Assembly: GCA_013398275.1 (NCBI GenBank)
Contig: VZSE01015512.1
Coordinates: 284,513 to 348,512 of the forward strand
Origin: Promerops cafer
Taxonomy: Eukaryota > Chordata > Aves > Passeriformes > Nectariniidae
Length of the DNA stretch: 64,000 nt
Direction of reading: 5' to 3'
Below the pieces are notes generated by a model. It was not told the origin of the DNA. It did no database searches and worked only from the letters and a program-made list of their open reading frames with translations. The translations under genes were made by a program, and so were the position numbers. Positions 27,401 through 42,400 of the stretch are shown one piece after another (the first letter of the stretch is position 1; the number at the start of each line of letters is the position of its first letter).

Positions 27401-30400
27401 CCTGCACCTCTCCCAGCCCCACACAGATAATCTCATTTATAAAGATACAGCTAGAAAGTGTCTTAAATCAGCTTTTAACCTGCTAAAACACATCACGGTA
27501 CAACTGTCAGCAAAAGGTTTGCACTATTCTGCAAGTGCACTGAATGACCTTCATTTGTGGAGATCCATTCACATCCATTCTTCCAGGAGACAATTACAGG
27601 AAATCTTACAAGCACAAAACCTCATTTCTAGCAGCTTAATAAAATTCCCAGGAAGCCAGCAGAGAAGATGAGATCCAAGTGTTGAGTACTTCCAGGACAT
27701 GATCTCAAACTTGCTAGTTTTTAACCACCACCAACTGAGCACTCCGAGAAGCTGCTGGAAAACTTCCGTGTAATCTAATATTCCCTGGCTCAATTACAGC
27801 CAGAACATGAGAGGGCTGCTGTGAGAAGAGGAGGGCAGCTGAAGGGCTCAATCTGGCAACCCATCCATGCTCTCTCCCTCTGCCATCCCCTGGGGTCTGG
27901 GAGGGAATCACACCATGGGATGTTTCTGCCATTGTCCATCTCAGGGTTCACAGGGACAGCACAACACACTGGTGGAGCTCAGATACTTCTCATCTTCCCC
28001 TTAGAGATAATAACAACATCAGTACTGCTCATTCTCTGTATGCCACTGAGGGGATGGTCTTTGCATCTTACATACTACTGAACCCATACCAGAAGACTTG
28101 AGTTAGAACTCTAAACCACCGGAAAATGCACCAGTTTCCTGCCATTTCCACACAACTCCACAAGAAGCCAGGCTAATCCCTGTGACTGCTGTCATCTGCT
28201 GTCCTCCATCGGGCATTTGCCATCTCACTGTAACTTCCCATTAAAACATACAGAGCCTTCAACTTCGACATCGATCACCTCCTCAGCTCCATACATCTTT
28301 CTTCGTCTCGTTAACTTCCCTTCACACATCATCTCCTAATTCTGAAAATTAAGTTTTACAGGGTTACTGAATTAGTACCATTACGCGATGGCACCAAATG
28401 GTAGCTTGATCTGATGATCTCAGTTTGTAGTAACTTACGTGCACTTTACTGTTTCCAGCTCTGATGAACATACGCTCTTCTAGCAGGGGAAGATAATAAA
28501 AAGCAACTTCAGCGAAAACTCTATTACTTCAGTTAATTGGTTCAAGAGACAGAAATGAAGCAGTCAGCTGCTTTACATTTTCTCAGAGCCTTCTGGAAAG
28601 CTTTCAGGTTAATGATTAGGAGCTGCAATGAAGAGTCATTGTCTAATAGAGCTTTTAAAATCAGAAAAAAATACTAAAGCAACAATTCCAGGATGAATTA
28701 GCAAATTTGGAAACGCAAAAACTGAATTCACACTGTAATACTTCTAAATAAAAGAAGATGGCATGGATTCACCAAATCCCTGCTGTTCTCAGATGACTGC
28801 AGAAGCTCTACCACCAACTCAACACAAATTAAAAACAACCAGGGAAGGCCTCTTCCAGCATTTCAGCTATGCTTACTTCCATAGCAGGAGAGCTAGGGTT
28901 GATGACAGGACACAGAGAGATGTTAATCCTTATTTTATACATTTAATCTATAGAACATTTTGGTTTCTACTTCCTTTTGCTATAGTTCTGGAGTATAAAG
29001 TCCATCCTTTAAAGAGGAAGGACCCACAGGTCCTGAGCTGATGTTTTACTGCCTACAACAGCAGCATCACCCAAAGGATTTCTCTCTTCCTGGTGTCTCC
29101 GAGCACAAGAAATCCCAACATATGAACAAAAGCTCAGCAAAGCTGAGACAACATGAGGCTCAGCTCTGGTTTCTGGAGTCTCTGCTGAGCAACTGCAGCT
29201 GCTGTGCTGAGCACCGGGTGGGAGCACATGGGTGCCAGCGTACGCTGCACAACGGCTTTATTCAATCCTATGCCTCCCACTCAAGGATTTGCAAAGACTT
29301 GCCTCAAAAGAGTAGGAGAAAGTGATGGCATCATTTCCATATAATTCTTCCAGTTTACTATTTCAGCAGCTCTGTAATACCTCCCCATCCGCTGAGGAGG
29401 AAGCAAACAGCCCCCAGTGCTGCAGCCAGGCTGGGCACGAGGTGAGAGCAAAAAACCCACAAGTTTTGGCTATCATGGATGTAAAGGTCCTGTGTGTTCA
29501 TCCAGGTAAACTCCAAGTCTCTGGTAATCACCAATTTCCCCCTCGAGTCAAACCTTTAGTCAACATCCAGTGCCACAGAGCTGCTCTGACAGGAAGAGTG
29601 TCCAGGAAACAGAAATGGATATTCAGGAAATCGATAACGGACCTCAGTGTCCCCATCACAAATGATGCACGGTCACCTTCCCTGCTCGTCGATAGAACAC
29701 CACTCCCACAACCAGTGTCCACAAAGCATATCTGAGCCCGCTTCCCTCCTGACACCACTGCCCTTCCAGACCCCCAGGTTCCATTTTTCCTCTTCTATCC
29801 AACATGACTCCAATCCTATTGTAATTCTCACCCCACCACACTTCGTTTGGACCTGCCACATAGTTACTGCACTGATCTTAAATATGGATCACAAATGTGT
29901 CCAGTACTATCAGACACAAAAACTTGGGTTTTCTCCAGATCACAAGCATCCCTAAGGCAGAAAGAACATCATTAGATGCTTTCAGTTCTACACAGTCTCT
30001 AGAAGACTACACACAGGGGCAGTTTCAATTCTTCTGTCAGACCAATATAACAACTCACTAATGCCTGGCTTGAATGAAATACACTGTGCTGCTTCAAGAG
30101 GAAAGCAAAAGCACATTTCGCCACAGAAAGAAACTATACTGAATGAAGGCAGTGACTGACATTAAGTACCAAAACACCATGGCTTGGCCCAAGAGCATGG
30201 GTCAGAAATCTCTCTCCCTGCACAACATTCCAGGGAGGCCGAGGAAGACTCTAGACACCCAGAACAGCTTAGCTGTGCACCAGCTCTATTTTTGCCTATG
30301 AGATGAAGTGACAGCAACTTGGATTGTGATTTTAATCTGAAACAGGGCAGTAATTGGGCAAGACCAGACCAGCTCAGAAAATATTTATTCAGCAGCAACA

Positions 30401-33400
30401 CAAGCTCACACAAGCACTGGCTCCCAGACATGCCACCAGAGTCAGTGATGGGAGCACGAGTGACCAGACTCAGGAACTGACTGGGTAAAGGGGGTTGCTG
30501 CTTTATTTTAACACCATGTTACCAGACAGCTGAGCTGGCACAACCTGGACAACAGGGACTTGCTTCCAAGAAATCTGTTTGTCTCAGGCTGCCAAGAGTC
30601 ATGTGTCAGGCACATTAAAGCTGGGTCTTCCCTCATCAACGGAGCCCCAAATCTCCTTGTCCCAAAGACTGTAAAGCATACTGGGGTATACTTTGATGCC
30701 AGGTACAGCCAAAAGTCCCACTTTTTTTCCTCCATTATCCCACCAGCTACAAAGAGCAGGCCCTCACCCTCTTCACCCCAGTGTTTGGGGGCTGTATTCA
30801 CCTGGCCTACCAAAAACCAGATCTTGATAGTAAACTGTGGGAATACTGCCAGTACCTACTACCAAGTGTCCTCAACGTAACCACGTGAGCCCGACAGAAA
30901 TACGCTTTTTTTTAAAAGGTCTTTTATTAGTCAGTGTTGGAAAGACTGGAAGTGGCATATGTCAGGCCAGCTACCCATCAAGCTGATAAAAGGAAACAAC
31001 CCAAAGCACTTTTCTCATGTGCTGTCTTCACTGACAACTCCTGAATGAAGTGTGCATTTCTGGGAAAGTACAGGTCTGCTGATGTGAGCTCCAGAAACCG
31101 TCCTGTTTGCAGGCAGAAATGGATGTTAAAGGAATAAAGCTGAAAGATGAACTGTACATCTGCTTTCTTCCTTTAAATCATTTTGTACAAGTCTTCTGGA
31201 GTCTCAAAAAAGCTTTCCCTGCTCTTTTCCCTCACTCCAATATGTACTGGTACATTGACCCAGCTCTTTCACCACAATGTGCACGGCCAGGGCCTGGCCC
31301 ACAGCCAGAGGCACCCAAAGGGCTGAACCCACATCCTGGGATTTATAAATCTGTAGGAGACTGGCACTGCTCCTCCACACCAGGGAGGAAAACTGCTGGC
31401 TCTGCTGGCTTCTGCTTCCAGCAGCACATGCAGTGTAAGGAGCAGGCACCTCAGCTCTGGTCAGTGAAAGATTTCCCAGTCAACAGTACCCAGCACTGCA
31501 TGGATTTTGCACACCTTTAGGACAGAACTTTGCTTTTGCTGCTCTGCACATTCAGAGGCACCACCCAGTCCAGGGCAGTGTTAGGAGGCTGCTATGAGCA
31601 GATCAGTGGAGGAAGTACCAGAAGTAACTTGAAGGAATGATACCATGGCATACTTGAAATGTTTAGAAGAAATCAGACAAACTCTAAGAGGATGAAGGTA
31701 TTTTTCTAATAGTCAACATCACAGTTATACTGGGAAGGGTAAATTCCCAAAAACTTGTGGATTTTTTCCACAGCCTATTTTCACAGCAGGTCTGTCTGAC
31801 AGTAGGCTCATACATGTGCCATGAAAACAACTAATTGATTTTCTGGGATAACTTTTATGAGTTCTCAGGAAAGGGCTCTCAAATTGTCCTACCAGATGAT
31901 GATTTAAGGGTGCCCCCTCTTCAGACAGTGTGCAAACAGAGATCACCCTCCAAGGATGTTCAGCATCAATGTGTCTCTCAAACACTGCTGGCTGTGTCTC
32001 AGGTTTTGGGTGATCTGCCTCCCACCTGCTTTTGGGGCACTGCTGGAGAACACCTATCACAGGGTGCTTGGACACAAAGACACAGGATTTGTTTAATACA
32101 GAAGATAAAAATCCAGCCAAACTCTGTATCACCTCAAGACAACCACTGTTGATTCCTAAAAATCACAGGATAACCTGACTGTGAACAGAGCTTTATGCCC
32201 AGAAATCGGAGTCCTCAGACTCACAGGTATTTGGGGAAATAATTCACTATGCAAAAATCTCACAGCAACATGCCTGTGCAGCCTCTTCTGAATCCTGACT
32301 TCCAGTTCAGAACATTATAATTAACACTTTCCAACAAATATACAGACAGGAAAAAGAAAATGGTAAGCGATGATAAATTCTTCTATGAGCACAATGAGGT
32401 GGCACCCACAAACCCCTGCAAGTTAAAGATCTACCCTGGTGAGTAAACAAAAGCCATCCCAATGAATAACTTCTCTCATGGCAATGGCCGGGTTACCTCA
32501 AAAATATTTGGATACATAGTCACTGGTGGCATGCAAGTGTTAACCCCTTCATCAACAGCGTGACTGATGAGAAAAATGGGCTTAGCACAAGAACTTCTAG
32601 GCAGGGGTGATTTACATGAGCATTTCTGGAGAACAAAAAAATCCTTAATATTCTTCTATCTCCTCTTTCTCCTCCAGGCCCTAGTGACGTGAGCACTTGG
32701 TACTTCAGTTCTCTGTCCCTCACTGCCTCTGATTTTGTCCCTTCTTTAGAGGAACACCCATTTTTATTATCTATTCCCTCTTCACCTGGGCAAAGAGGAA
32801 GTTTTCCCATGGCAGTGAAGCATCACCACACTCCACAGTATTTTAGGAAAGAAAAAACCACATTCCTTAGGGTGAGTTCATCTACCCAGCACAGGCAAAA
32901 TATGCTTTAAACACCCAATGTCACCCTGACAAACAGGCAGGAAATCCATTCTGGTGATGCCTATGCCTTAGTCTACAACTCTCAATCAAGGAAAAAAAAA
33001 TTTAGCCATCTTAAGAAACTCTTTAGGCCCAGGAAACCACTGCCAATGCAGCAGTGGCTTGGGGATGTAATCTTTGGCAGCATCTTGACGCTGGCAGCAG
33101 CCCCAGAGCAGATGTGGTCGTGGCTTGTACCACTTCCCTGCAAAAAGCAGCTTTACCTGCAAAAGCACTTTGTTCTCCTGGCACAACCTGCATCTGCACT
33201 TGGAAAACCTGCCAGCATCCTTTTCCCAACAAGCCTCTTCTAGCTCGGATCATTTTTTAATGATGACTTCGCAGTTTATTTACCACACTCTGCTCATTTA
33301 TTCTTACTTAGTTTTACAGCCAACAAAACACAGCCCTGGCAACACATTATTTTATAAACCGGGATTTCCGCTACAAGAAGTAATTTTGCCTGTTTACACC

Positions 33401-36400
33401 CCAAGAGGTGTAACCCAAACCCAAAACTTTTTCCTCTGAGGGCTCCGCAGAAGCCACCTTTGAAGAAAAGATATTCTGGAGGCATGAGGAGTTTAGCAAT
33501 CACTTGTTTGCTCTTGCTCCCAACAAGATATACCCCCAAGTCTAACTGCAGTCTCTAATTGCTGCAGGTATTTTTAACCTGAGATCCCTCGAGTTAAGAG
33601 AAAATAGTCTGGTGGGATCTGATACAGAAATAGCAGAACACAAGTCATACAGCAGTGGGGGAGAATGGGAAACCTCGAGTGTTTTCACCATTTTCTCATT
33701 TAAGGGCTTTGAAGACTTGCCTCTACACAGACTTGCACTCATTTAATCAGAAGTGTTTCTACAGCTGTTGAGTCCAACCAGCAAGTAGGTGCAGATTCCC
33801 TATTTCTATTCCCTTTTGGTAGGGAATGGGAAACAAACCCAGAGGTGCAATTTTGTATTTGATGGACTGCACACTAGCTGACAAGGATATCCCTTGTTCC
33901 TCTCCCATTAAAATATTACTGTCATCAAGACAACTGGGCTTCTGCAAGAGGAAAAACCCACCTAATCAGCCCTGCCTTGTAACTGCTGTGCAGGGCAGCA
34001 AGAGGAATAATTACACTAATGACTGGTGAATAATTGAGTGCACTGAACAGGCTGGCACCCAGCCTCCTCCAAATCCCAGTGCTGCCTGCAGAAACACCCT
34101 GGCAAAGGACAGCAGGGAATTACACCACGGCACACGAGAGTGACACGGATCCCAAACACCCTCCCTCCAGAGAGTTTCAGTATCCATCATCCCTAAAGAG
34201 AACTCCAAGTCCTTGCACTGTTCCCCCTCCTAGAAGTTATAATCCTAGCCAGAAACGGTTCTGTGCACATTTTCAAGCATCAATTTCAGCTCTAATAACA
34301 ATACAAGTAAGGACATTTCAAGCATACCATATTAAGTAAAATAAAGAGACTGGTTATTACAGAATAACCTAATGCATATCTAAAATGTGTATAAATCAAA
34401 GAGTATCACCTTAATTTGCTCAGATGGCCTTTCAGTCATTGCAGAAGTATTACAAACTATCAAAACAAAGACATCCAACACATTATTTCATCAGATCTTC
34501 ATAGTGTACAGAAATTGTTAACTTTTTTATTGAATTTTAATTTTATATTATAGTTATTTTCCTCTATGCACACCAGGTGAGATTTTACTCCAAGGACCTT
34601 CTACTTTGCACTGTTGCTCCCAGAAGAAAAATGAAGCTGCTAACTAAGAGCTGGAATGCTGCTCTTCGTCTGTTTTTATTAAAAAGCTGCTGTTCAGCCC
34701 ATTCTAATACACATTGTTTCATAAAGCTCTGTCACTTCCAAGCTCCTGCTCTGGAATCCAACCTCAAGACATGGCTCTCCCACACTCTTCTTCTCACACC
34801 ATTCCCTTCACTCCCTATTTCTCAAATCCTAGATGACTAGGATAAAGATAACTAGGAGTTAACTTAGTCTTAAGTTTTTCTTCCCACACAGGAAAGCTCC
34901 TTGCAAGGGAGACTGTTTATTCATGGGAGTCCTCCTGGTTTCCCCTAATCACTCTCCACATTTCTATCTGCCAGACAAAGGAATGCTGATTGCATTTGTG
35001 TTTTGTTGCACAAGAACACACCAAGCCCAGTTACCAGCTGCAGAGGGCATCAAAATTTTGGAAAACTCTCCAGAGCTCTTTCCAAAGTTAAATATGCACT
35101 TCTAACTAGATGTGCACACAAACCAGGCCACAGAAACGTTGAGGTGCGGATGCACATCCATTTGTTTTGCTGACAGAATTGAACAACTCAAACACTATCA
35201 CTTCTGGCACCTTGAACAAAGCAGCTGCTCATGGGGTCAGAGGGCTGAGCAAGAGGAGCAGAGAGGAGACAGTTAACTGGAGAGTTCCCTGATCCCCTGC
35301 ATTCTACGGCCCTGAAAACAGATATATCCAGGCAGACAGAGAATGGGAACTGTCCAAGACTAGTATCCATGTAACCACAGCTCTGTTGTGGGCGCACGTG
35401 TCTGTACATCCCAAAAAGCACCACTGGGGATGAGTGTCAGACACTCAAACACCAGAATGGTTCGAGTGCATTGGTATTTCAAGACAACCAAGCCCATCCC
35501 AAGTGCCCCAACTCAGAAGGCAAACCCAACCAAACCAACCAGTGCCCCAACCAAAGGCAAACCCCAAAGAAGTGACCCAGAGCGAAGCACTGCACTGTCA
35601 CTACCATACCAAGTCCACACACACATCCAAGCAAGCACAGGACTGTAGAAATAGCCATGTCCTGCTGTGATTTTTACACAAGGGTGTTGTTCAAATACCA
35701 GCTCCTTCCTCTGGGGCTCTGGAAGTGTTCTGCTGAAGAAAACAGCAAAAACCCACCCTTTTCAGGGCAGCACCCAACACACTCCTTCAGAGGTTGACCC
35801 AGTCACAAACACCAGGCAGGAAGTGGGAACCTTCAGAACCACTTCAAATTTTCATTTCTTTACCTTGGAAGAAAGTCTCTTCAGGCTGTCTCCTTAATAA
35901 GAATTGCAAATATTAGTTTAAAAAGAAAATCTTTGAACTAACACTCAAAGAAGTCACTTATTTTGGCATTTGACTACTTTCAGGTACAATTATACAGATT
36001 CTTCTGGTTCTACTAAGTTTTTACTGTGCGTTCTCCACTTTGAGAGGACTTTAACTGTGCCCAAGTAGAACTCTTTCAAGCAGGAACTCCTACTCTATCC
36101 TGATTATCTGCTGGGAACCAGAGTTTAGAGTCTGCACCCCTCATCTGGTGAAACTACTGCAACAATCACAGACAATTTTTCTGAACGGCTGCAAAGGCAA
36201 TAAGCAAATATCCAAGCTTTTAATTTCAAACATCGGGATTATCTCCCTCCAGCTCCCAAATTCTTCAAATCACAAAGCTATGGACGCTTCATCTGTTGTG
36301 AATTAAAATGCACATTGAAAAGGCCTATTTGTGGTGTCACAGTACAGAGAGAGTCTCCCTCCCCTCAGACCAGGAAGCCTTTCACACCACCATGTTTGAG

Positions 36401-39400
36401 ACACAAGTACTCTCCCACAAGACCTAATTTTGAAGCAGATGGCCATGACATGATCCTTGCACTGCTTCTCCCTGGAAACAAGAGGTGCCACATGATGCTC
36501 TAGCACATAAGTTTTCAACCAAGGAAGATAAAAAAAACAGGAATGGTTTAGAAAGACTGGGAAGAAGGACCTTCATGTGCCAGCATCAGTAAGTGGGCTC
36601 GAGTGGAAACCGCCAGCAGAAGACCAAGAAGCACAGCTTTAGGTAGGTTGTATGCTTAATTACTACCAGATTTCAGCCAAGAGCCACCTGCTCCCAGGGC
36701 TCTCAGCTACTGCCCTGTCCCCAGCAGCTGTATTTGGCTCCTCTCCCAAATACATCCATGGAGGACCACAACCTTTTGCCGTCACACAGACGTGCCGCAG
36801 CCTGGCAACAAGGACAGGCACCGTAACACAGCCATGGAGAAGCTGTGCTCTCCTCTCCAACTGCCTGGGCTCCATGCTTCTCCAGAGAGAGGACACCAAG
36901 GCAGGGGACACATGTCCCTCCAAAGCCAAATCCCTTTTTACCAGGCAGTGGCAATGCCTACCAGCTTTGTGCTCCACCAGCTCCCAAAAGTTGCCCAAAA
37001 CTCAAGGCAAGACTGCTGGCAATGCCAAAATGCACCACAAGTGCCCAAGATGCTTTCATGAGGGCTTACTTCTTCCAAGTGACTTTGATGCTGTCAAAAG
37101 CTATCTACGTCAGGTTTTGGATCTGCAATGATTCCCAACGTCTGGGAAAAGTTCTCAGTCTCTAAAAACAAGGAAAAGACTCAATGTCAACAGTTCTGTT
37201 TGAGTGTTGTGTATGCACAGTGGTTCAAACCCTCAGCACAGTGAGCTGCTCTGAGAACCAGAGATAATGACCTGGTATTGCTACACCACCTAAACAAGGG
37301 ATCGCTCCTGCAGGAGCCTCTGCACTTACATGGGCATTCCAAATTCAGGAAAGGAGCAGACTCCTGAAGTATAAACTCACTTTCACCTGAAACAACTACC
37401 GAGGGAAGCCTTGGATGGCAGTCTTCAAAGCATTTATTTAAGCAGTGTTTCCATCACAGCTCAAGATCAAAAGCTAAGAGCAAGGCAAGGAATTCTATAC
37501 AGGCCAAGCTCAGGGTTTCCAACACTCCCAACACCAAACACCTGGGATGGTGAAGATACTTAAATATTATCAGCATTCCCATTATCAAATTACTAACGAT
37601 TTTTCTCCAGCTGACTGCCTCGTTCCCTCAGAGCCTCCTGCACCAACATCCCACACCAAGCCAGCAGCCCTCTCCCAAACCTCAGGCATCTGTATTCCAG
37701 GCTGTGCTCAAATGCACCATTTGGCATTACTGAGCAGCTACAAACCCTCCCAAGGTGTTTTACAATAAGCGAGGCTGCAATTTCCTTGCAGTTGCTGCAG
37801 CTACTAAATGACTTGATGAAATTCAGCAGCATTATGCACTTGTATGCACCCAACAGCCTCCAAACATCCTTTGTGGCTGTCAGGGATCCAGCGTAGCCAG
37901 CCAAGAAGAGAAAACACCACTTACAACACTCTGATCCAGATAATTCCATAAGCACCAGAAATCTGCAGGACCCTGAATAGGTGAATTCGGGACTGAGCTA
38001 TGTGGAGAGGACTTCCAGCCTTCACAGTTATGCACAAATTACAGATTCTTTTCTCAGTTAATCACTTTCCTAAGCAGAGGAGTGAGTTGCTACCTTCTCC
38101 AGAAAAAAAGGGCTCCTACAAAGAAATTCTGGATGAAAACGTTGACCTGCTGTTAAAACAAGCACAATATGGAAATCAACCATCACTTCCTTCAACTCTC
38201 ACACCTGACACCAACAGCAGAACCACATTCTCCTTTGCCTCATTAATGGAGTAAAGGGGAAGAAAAATTGGTTTAGAAATAGAAAACTGAAAACCATTCA
38301 ACAGGTGCCAAAGACACAGGACTACCCTACATTTCCAAAGGGCATTGGAGCTTTGGGGTTTATTTGCTATTAGGAACTTGGAGCTTGGGACAAGTTTAAA
38401 AGGGGAATCTGTGCTTTCATTTTTAATAATGCTTTAACACCCAGAAATACCTCGTTTCGCACCAACTGCAGTCTCAACTCTGACTTAGTGGCACAGCTTC
38501 CACTTTATAGCAGAAACAACCCTTCTACTTTGCACAGCAGGAATGGTCCTGCTCACTGAAATTAAACCCACGGGGAATAGCAACAACTGTATTTACTATT
38601 TAGTTTTAGCTTTATGGAAACAAACATTTAAAAGTAGCTTAAAAAAAAAAAAAAAAAAGAGTGTTTTCAGTTTCACTTTGAAACATCCCAAAACATGCTG
38701 GTCCCCATCTGCACCCCAAGGCCCCTAAGAAAAAGGCTGCCTTGCTGTGATTTTGGGAAAACAACACTGAGACAAAAGCAACCAGCATCAAATGTTTTCA
38801 CACGTGGCCAACCATGAGATTTGCATTTGGCCCAACAGAAACATAAAGCACAAAGCAAATGGATCATATTTAAGTACTAAGTTGAAATTCCTCTGGAGAC
38901 TTAGCAAGTCTTTTCTACTTGGTAATGCTGAAATTTAAAGTAATATTAAAAAAAATTCTATTATACTCAGAATTACATGTCTTGGCAGTCAGGAACAGAC
39001 ACCATGTCATTTCCAAAGGCTTTGGAGTGATTGCTTATACAAGATTCCATGAATGCTTTGTCACAATGAAGTTTTTTCCATTCCTTGGAAATATTAAATG
39101 CATTCCTACTATAATGAAACACCTTATAAACACCACGTGACAGAAACATGGGCTTTAACAAAGCATTTCCTTCCAGCATCATAACATTTAGGCCCCTGAC
39201 ATGAATTTTATTATCAAATCAGTAACCACACAAGGAGGTTTGCTAAGGCACCTCGCACTGCGAGAGGACCCGGATGGAAGCAGCACCAGCCTCGAGTGCT
39301 TCCACCCACAGACTCCCACCTAATGCTTGTCAGGCAGCTCCAAGCACTCCAAATTTCCAAGATGTCATCTCTAGCATTAAATACAGTTTTAAGCACTACC

Positions 39401-42400
39401 CTGTGCAACAAGCAGCCATTCCCGTTGCTCACTGGCAAGTCATCCCTGTTTTGGACAGTACCTTTGGAATGTACTGCCCACAGTATTGCTGAATTACACC
39501 AGTATTGGGAAGATCTCCTAAGTTCTGCCTGGAAATCAGAATGTTTTGTTCAAGCAAGTGAAGCCACTGTCTAACAAGACCCCTCCTGTAACAATGGGTT
39601 TGCACTTGTTGTGACAGAACTCTATTTAACCAGGGCTGTGGAACTCCAGGGGCCTCTGGGAAAAGCCATTCCACAACAAATATAGGTTTTTAACTTCAGA
39701 GTGGTCTGGGGTTTGGGCTTATTTTAATGGCAAAGCTTCTACCAGCAGGGACCTCACCTTGCTTCCAAAGAAGTCATCCAGCTCCATCATGTAAATGAGA
39801 AACCTGTACTTGCTTCAAATGCTCTGATGTTACACCTGACCTGGTCTGCTCTAAAAAATCTAATTTAAAGCCTTTAATCAAAAGAAAAGGTATCTTTGAG
39901 CTAGACTAAGTTTTGTTGGATCCAGGAATGCCACATTCTTCCAGAGAAAGCTCAGGTTTGAAGCTCAACATGCTCGCTCATCACACAGCACGTCAGGCAC
40001 AACACTCAGCCACATCCCAGGATCCTGATCCCTGCTGTGGGGCGGGGAAAGAAAACAAGAGGCTCAACTCCTTCTTCTGCCACCTCCAAGCTTCATCCCA
40101 GTATTTTCAATACCTCACCATTACAAAGTCCAGGAAGAATGAATATGGTCAATGACATTGCAACAATGTCATTGGAATGCTCCAGAAAAAGGCAGGCAAA
40201 AAGGAAATTAATCCCACCTGGAAATACTGGAATTGCACAAGGTCGCAACACAGCAAGGAGAACACTGGGCCAAGCCAGGCTACAGAGACACATCATGTGC
40301 TCTACTCAGAGCAGAAATAAATATGCCATTCTAAACATTTTTCAAGTTTATTTTCAGAAAAAAAGTAGAGCAAAAATGGAAATAGCAATCTGATATTAAA
40401 AAAAAAATTAAAAAGAAGTGGCAGTGGATTATTTGGACAAAAGCTCATAGAGGAAGAATATGGGGAAGACATTCAACTGTGGGAAAATGCCTTTGGGAGA
40501 AGGAAGCCTTTTGTTCCACAGCACCTCTATGTCTAGGTTTTTACAGTCCCTTGCTAACTTATTCTGCCAGCGGCTGGAAAACCACCAGAAATCCGCCTGT
40601 TTACTTAGACAACTAAAATTCCAACTACCATGGCAAATGGCTCTCTGCTCCACCTAACCACAGGGAGAGGACAGGAGGAATACTCTAAGGTTTACAAGTC
40701 TCAGCCAACCAACATTGCAAGGTTATGGGCTTATTCATACCCCTGTTTTTCCATTTGGAGAGCAAGGGGAATTCTTGTCGTGCGACACACGGAGACAAAT
40801 CAGACCATGAGCATAAGTGCCAAATACTGCACAAAAACCACCATCAAACACCTGAAATCCTGCTTGTGCTCAGACAAGAAAGAGCAAGTGTAAAATATTC
40901 TGAATATCTGAGTCATTCTGAAACCTGCCTGGTTCACTGCAGGTTCAGTGGTCATAGGGAGGCCAAGTGACAGCAGAGTTTGGCACTGAGCAGATGTCTC
41001 CAAAAGCCCATTCCATGCTACGGGGTGAATCACAGGCTCTGTGAGCAGCAACTTAGCCACAAGTTAGCTCCTACTTCTGCAAAGTCTCCATCAGATCAAA
41101 TCCCTGCCCTGAAAAGTTCACGTTTTTTTCTCACACAGCTTGTATTTAGAAATTACCAAATGGATGGGAGAAAAAATTTAATTTAGTCCCTTCAGCTATA
41201 GCCCTGTCAGCTAATAACTGCTCAAATGGAGTGTTTTAATATAGAGTTACACCTGCCATGGCTCAGATGCCTCCTTGCAAATACTCTGTGGCTCCCTGGT
41301 CCATTTTCCTTTCGCTGCAGCTGCAAAACAAAACCCCATTTACACTTTACACTTGATCATCAAGAAAATCACCCATTAGAGAGCACAAGACCCACAGCTG
41401 AAGTTTTCAGACTGTACATTACATCTCCCTTGAACAAGTAAGTTCAAAGCACTCAAAAATGTAACCACAACCATCACTATTTGCTACCAAGAACCCAGGG
41501 CAGACACACAGGGTCTAAAGCCATCCAGTACTTGACTGGAACAAGTGAATCACAGCTCAGCAACCAAGGATCCGCAGCAGGATCCCGAGCCAATGTGACT
41601 CCAGAAAAGGTTTACTGAACCAGAAAAGCAGCAGCAGCAATGCTGGTTGGACGCCAAACACAAGGAAATAAACAGAACAGAGCCCTGGAAGATTTCACCA
41701 GCAGCCACAGGAGTGAGGATGAGCAAATCCTGAAGCATTAGCCGAAGTCAGGCCACTTACCTCTGAACAGCTCAGAAATCTGATGGCAGGAAGCTGGCAT
41801 TTAACAGCCTCCAGGGCAACTGAGTGTTTTCCTACCCTATTCTGATTCATTCCAGGGCCTAAGTTGGTTTTGGGCTCCGAGTTTACCCATGACATTCTGA
41901 ACAGACTTTGTGCACCCTGCTCTGCTAAACCAGGAGGAACTACTGCAAACCCCAGGCAGCAACTGGAGCAGGAGAGCAGCCACGGGAAGGTCGGGGGAGG
42001 GTGGTTCTGCAGAGCCCAGCACAGGGTCAGGCCTCCCGCTGCCACCCCGGCGACGGGGCAGAACAAGGGGCTTGTCACCTCAACCCATTTGTCTCCACTA
42101 GTTCTGCAACTCACAGGTCGAGCACACAAGTCAAACAGCTTCGGGGCAGTGTAAGAGGGGGGCAAATCTGCTCAGACCAGCAATCAGGACCTTCTCTAAC
42201 GAATTAGTTAATCAAGAACATGCAGGTGAGTCCACCAACCGGATCTGGAAAATGCAGGAGCAGGAACACTCACAGCTCCTCACTGGCAGCAACTTCTCCA
42301 CCACTTGTCTTATGCAAAGATAAGGAATATGTCAGAATCTGTTCAATACAAACAGAATGGGCCATGACTTCTGCAATCTTAATCACTGAACACAGACTCA

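Noticed and set aside
38641..38658. Poly(A) run as a sign of a processed retrogene
   Set aside because: No open or decayed coding sequence and no target-site duplication were seen next to it.
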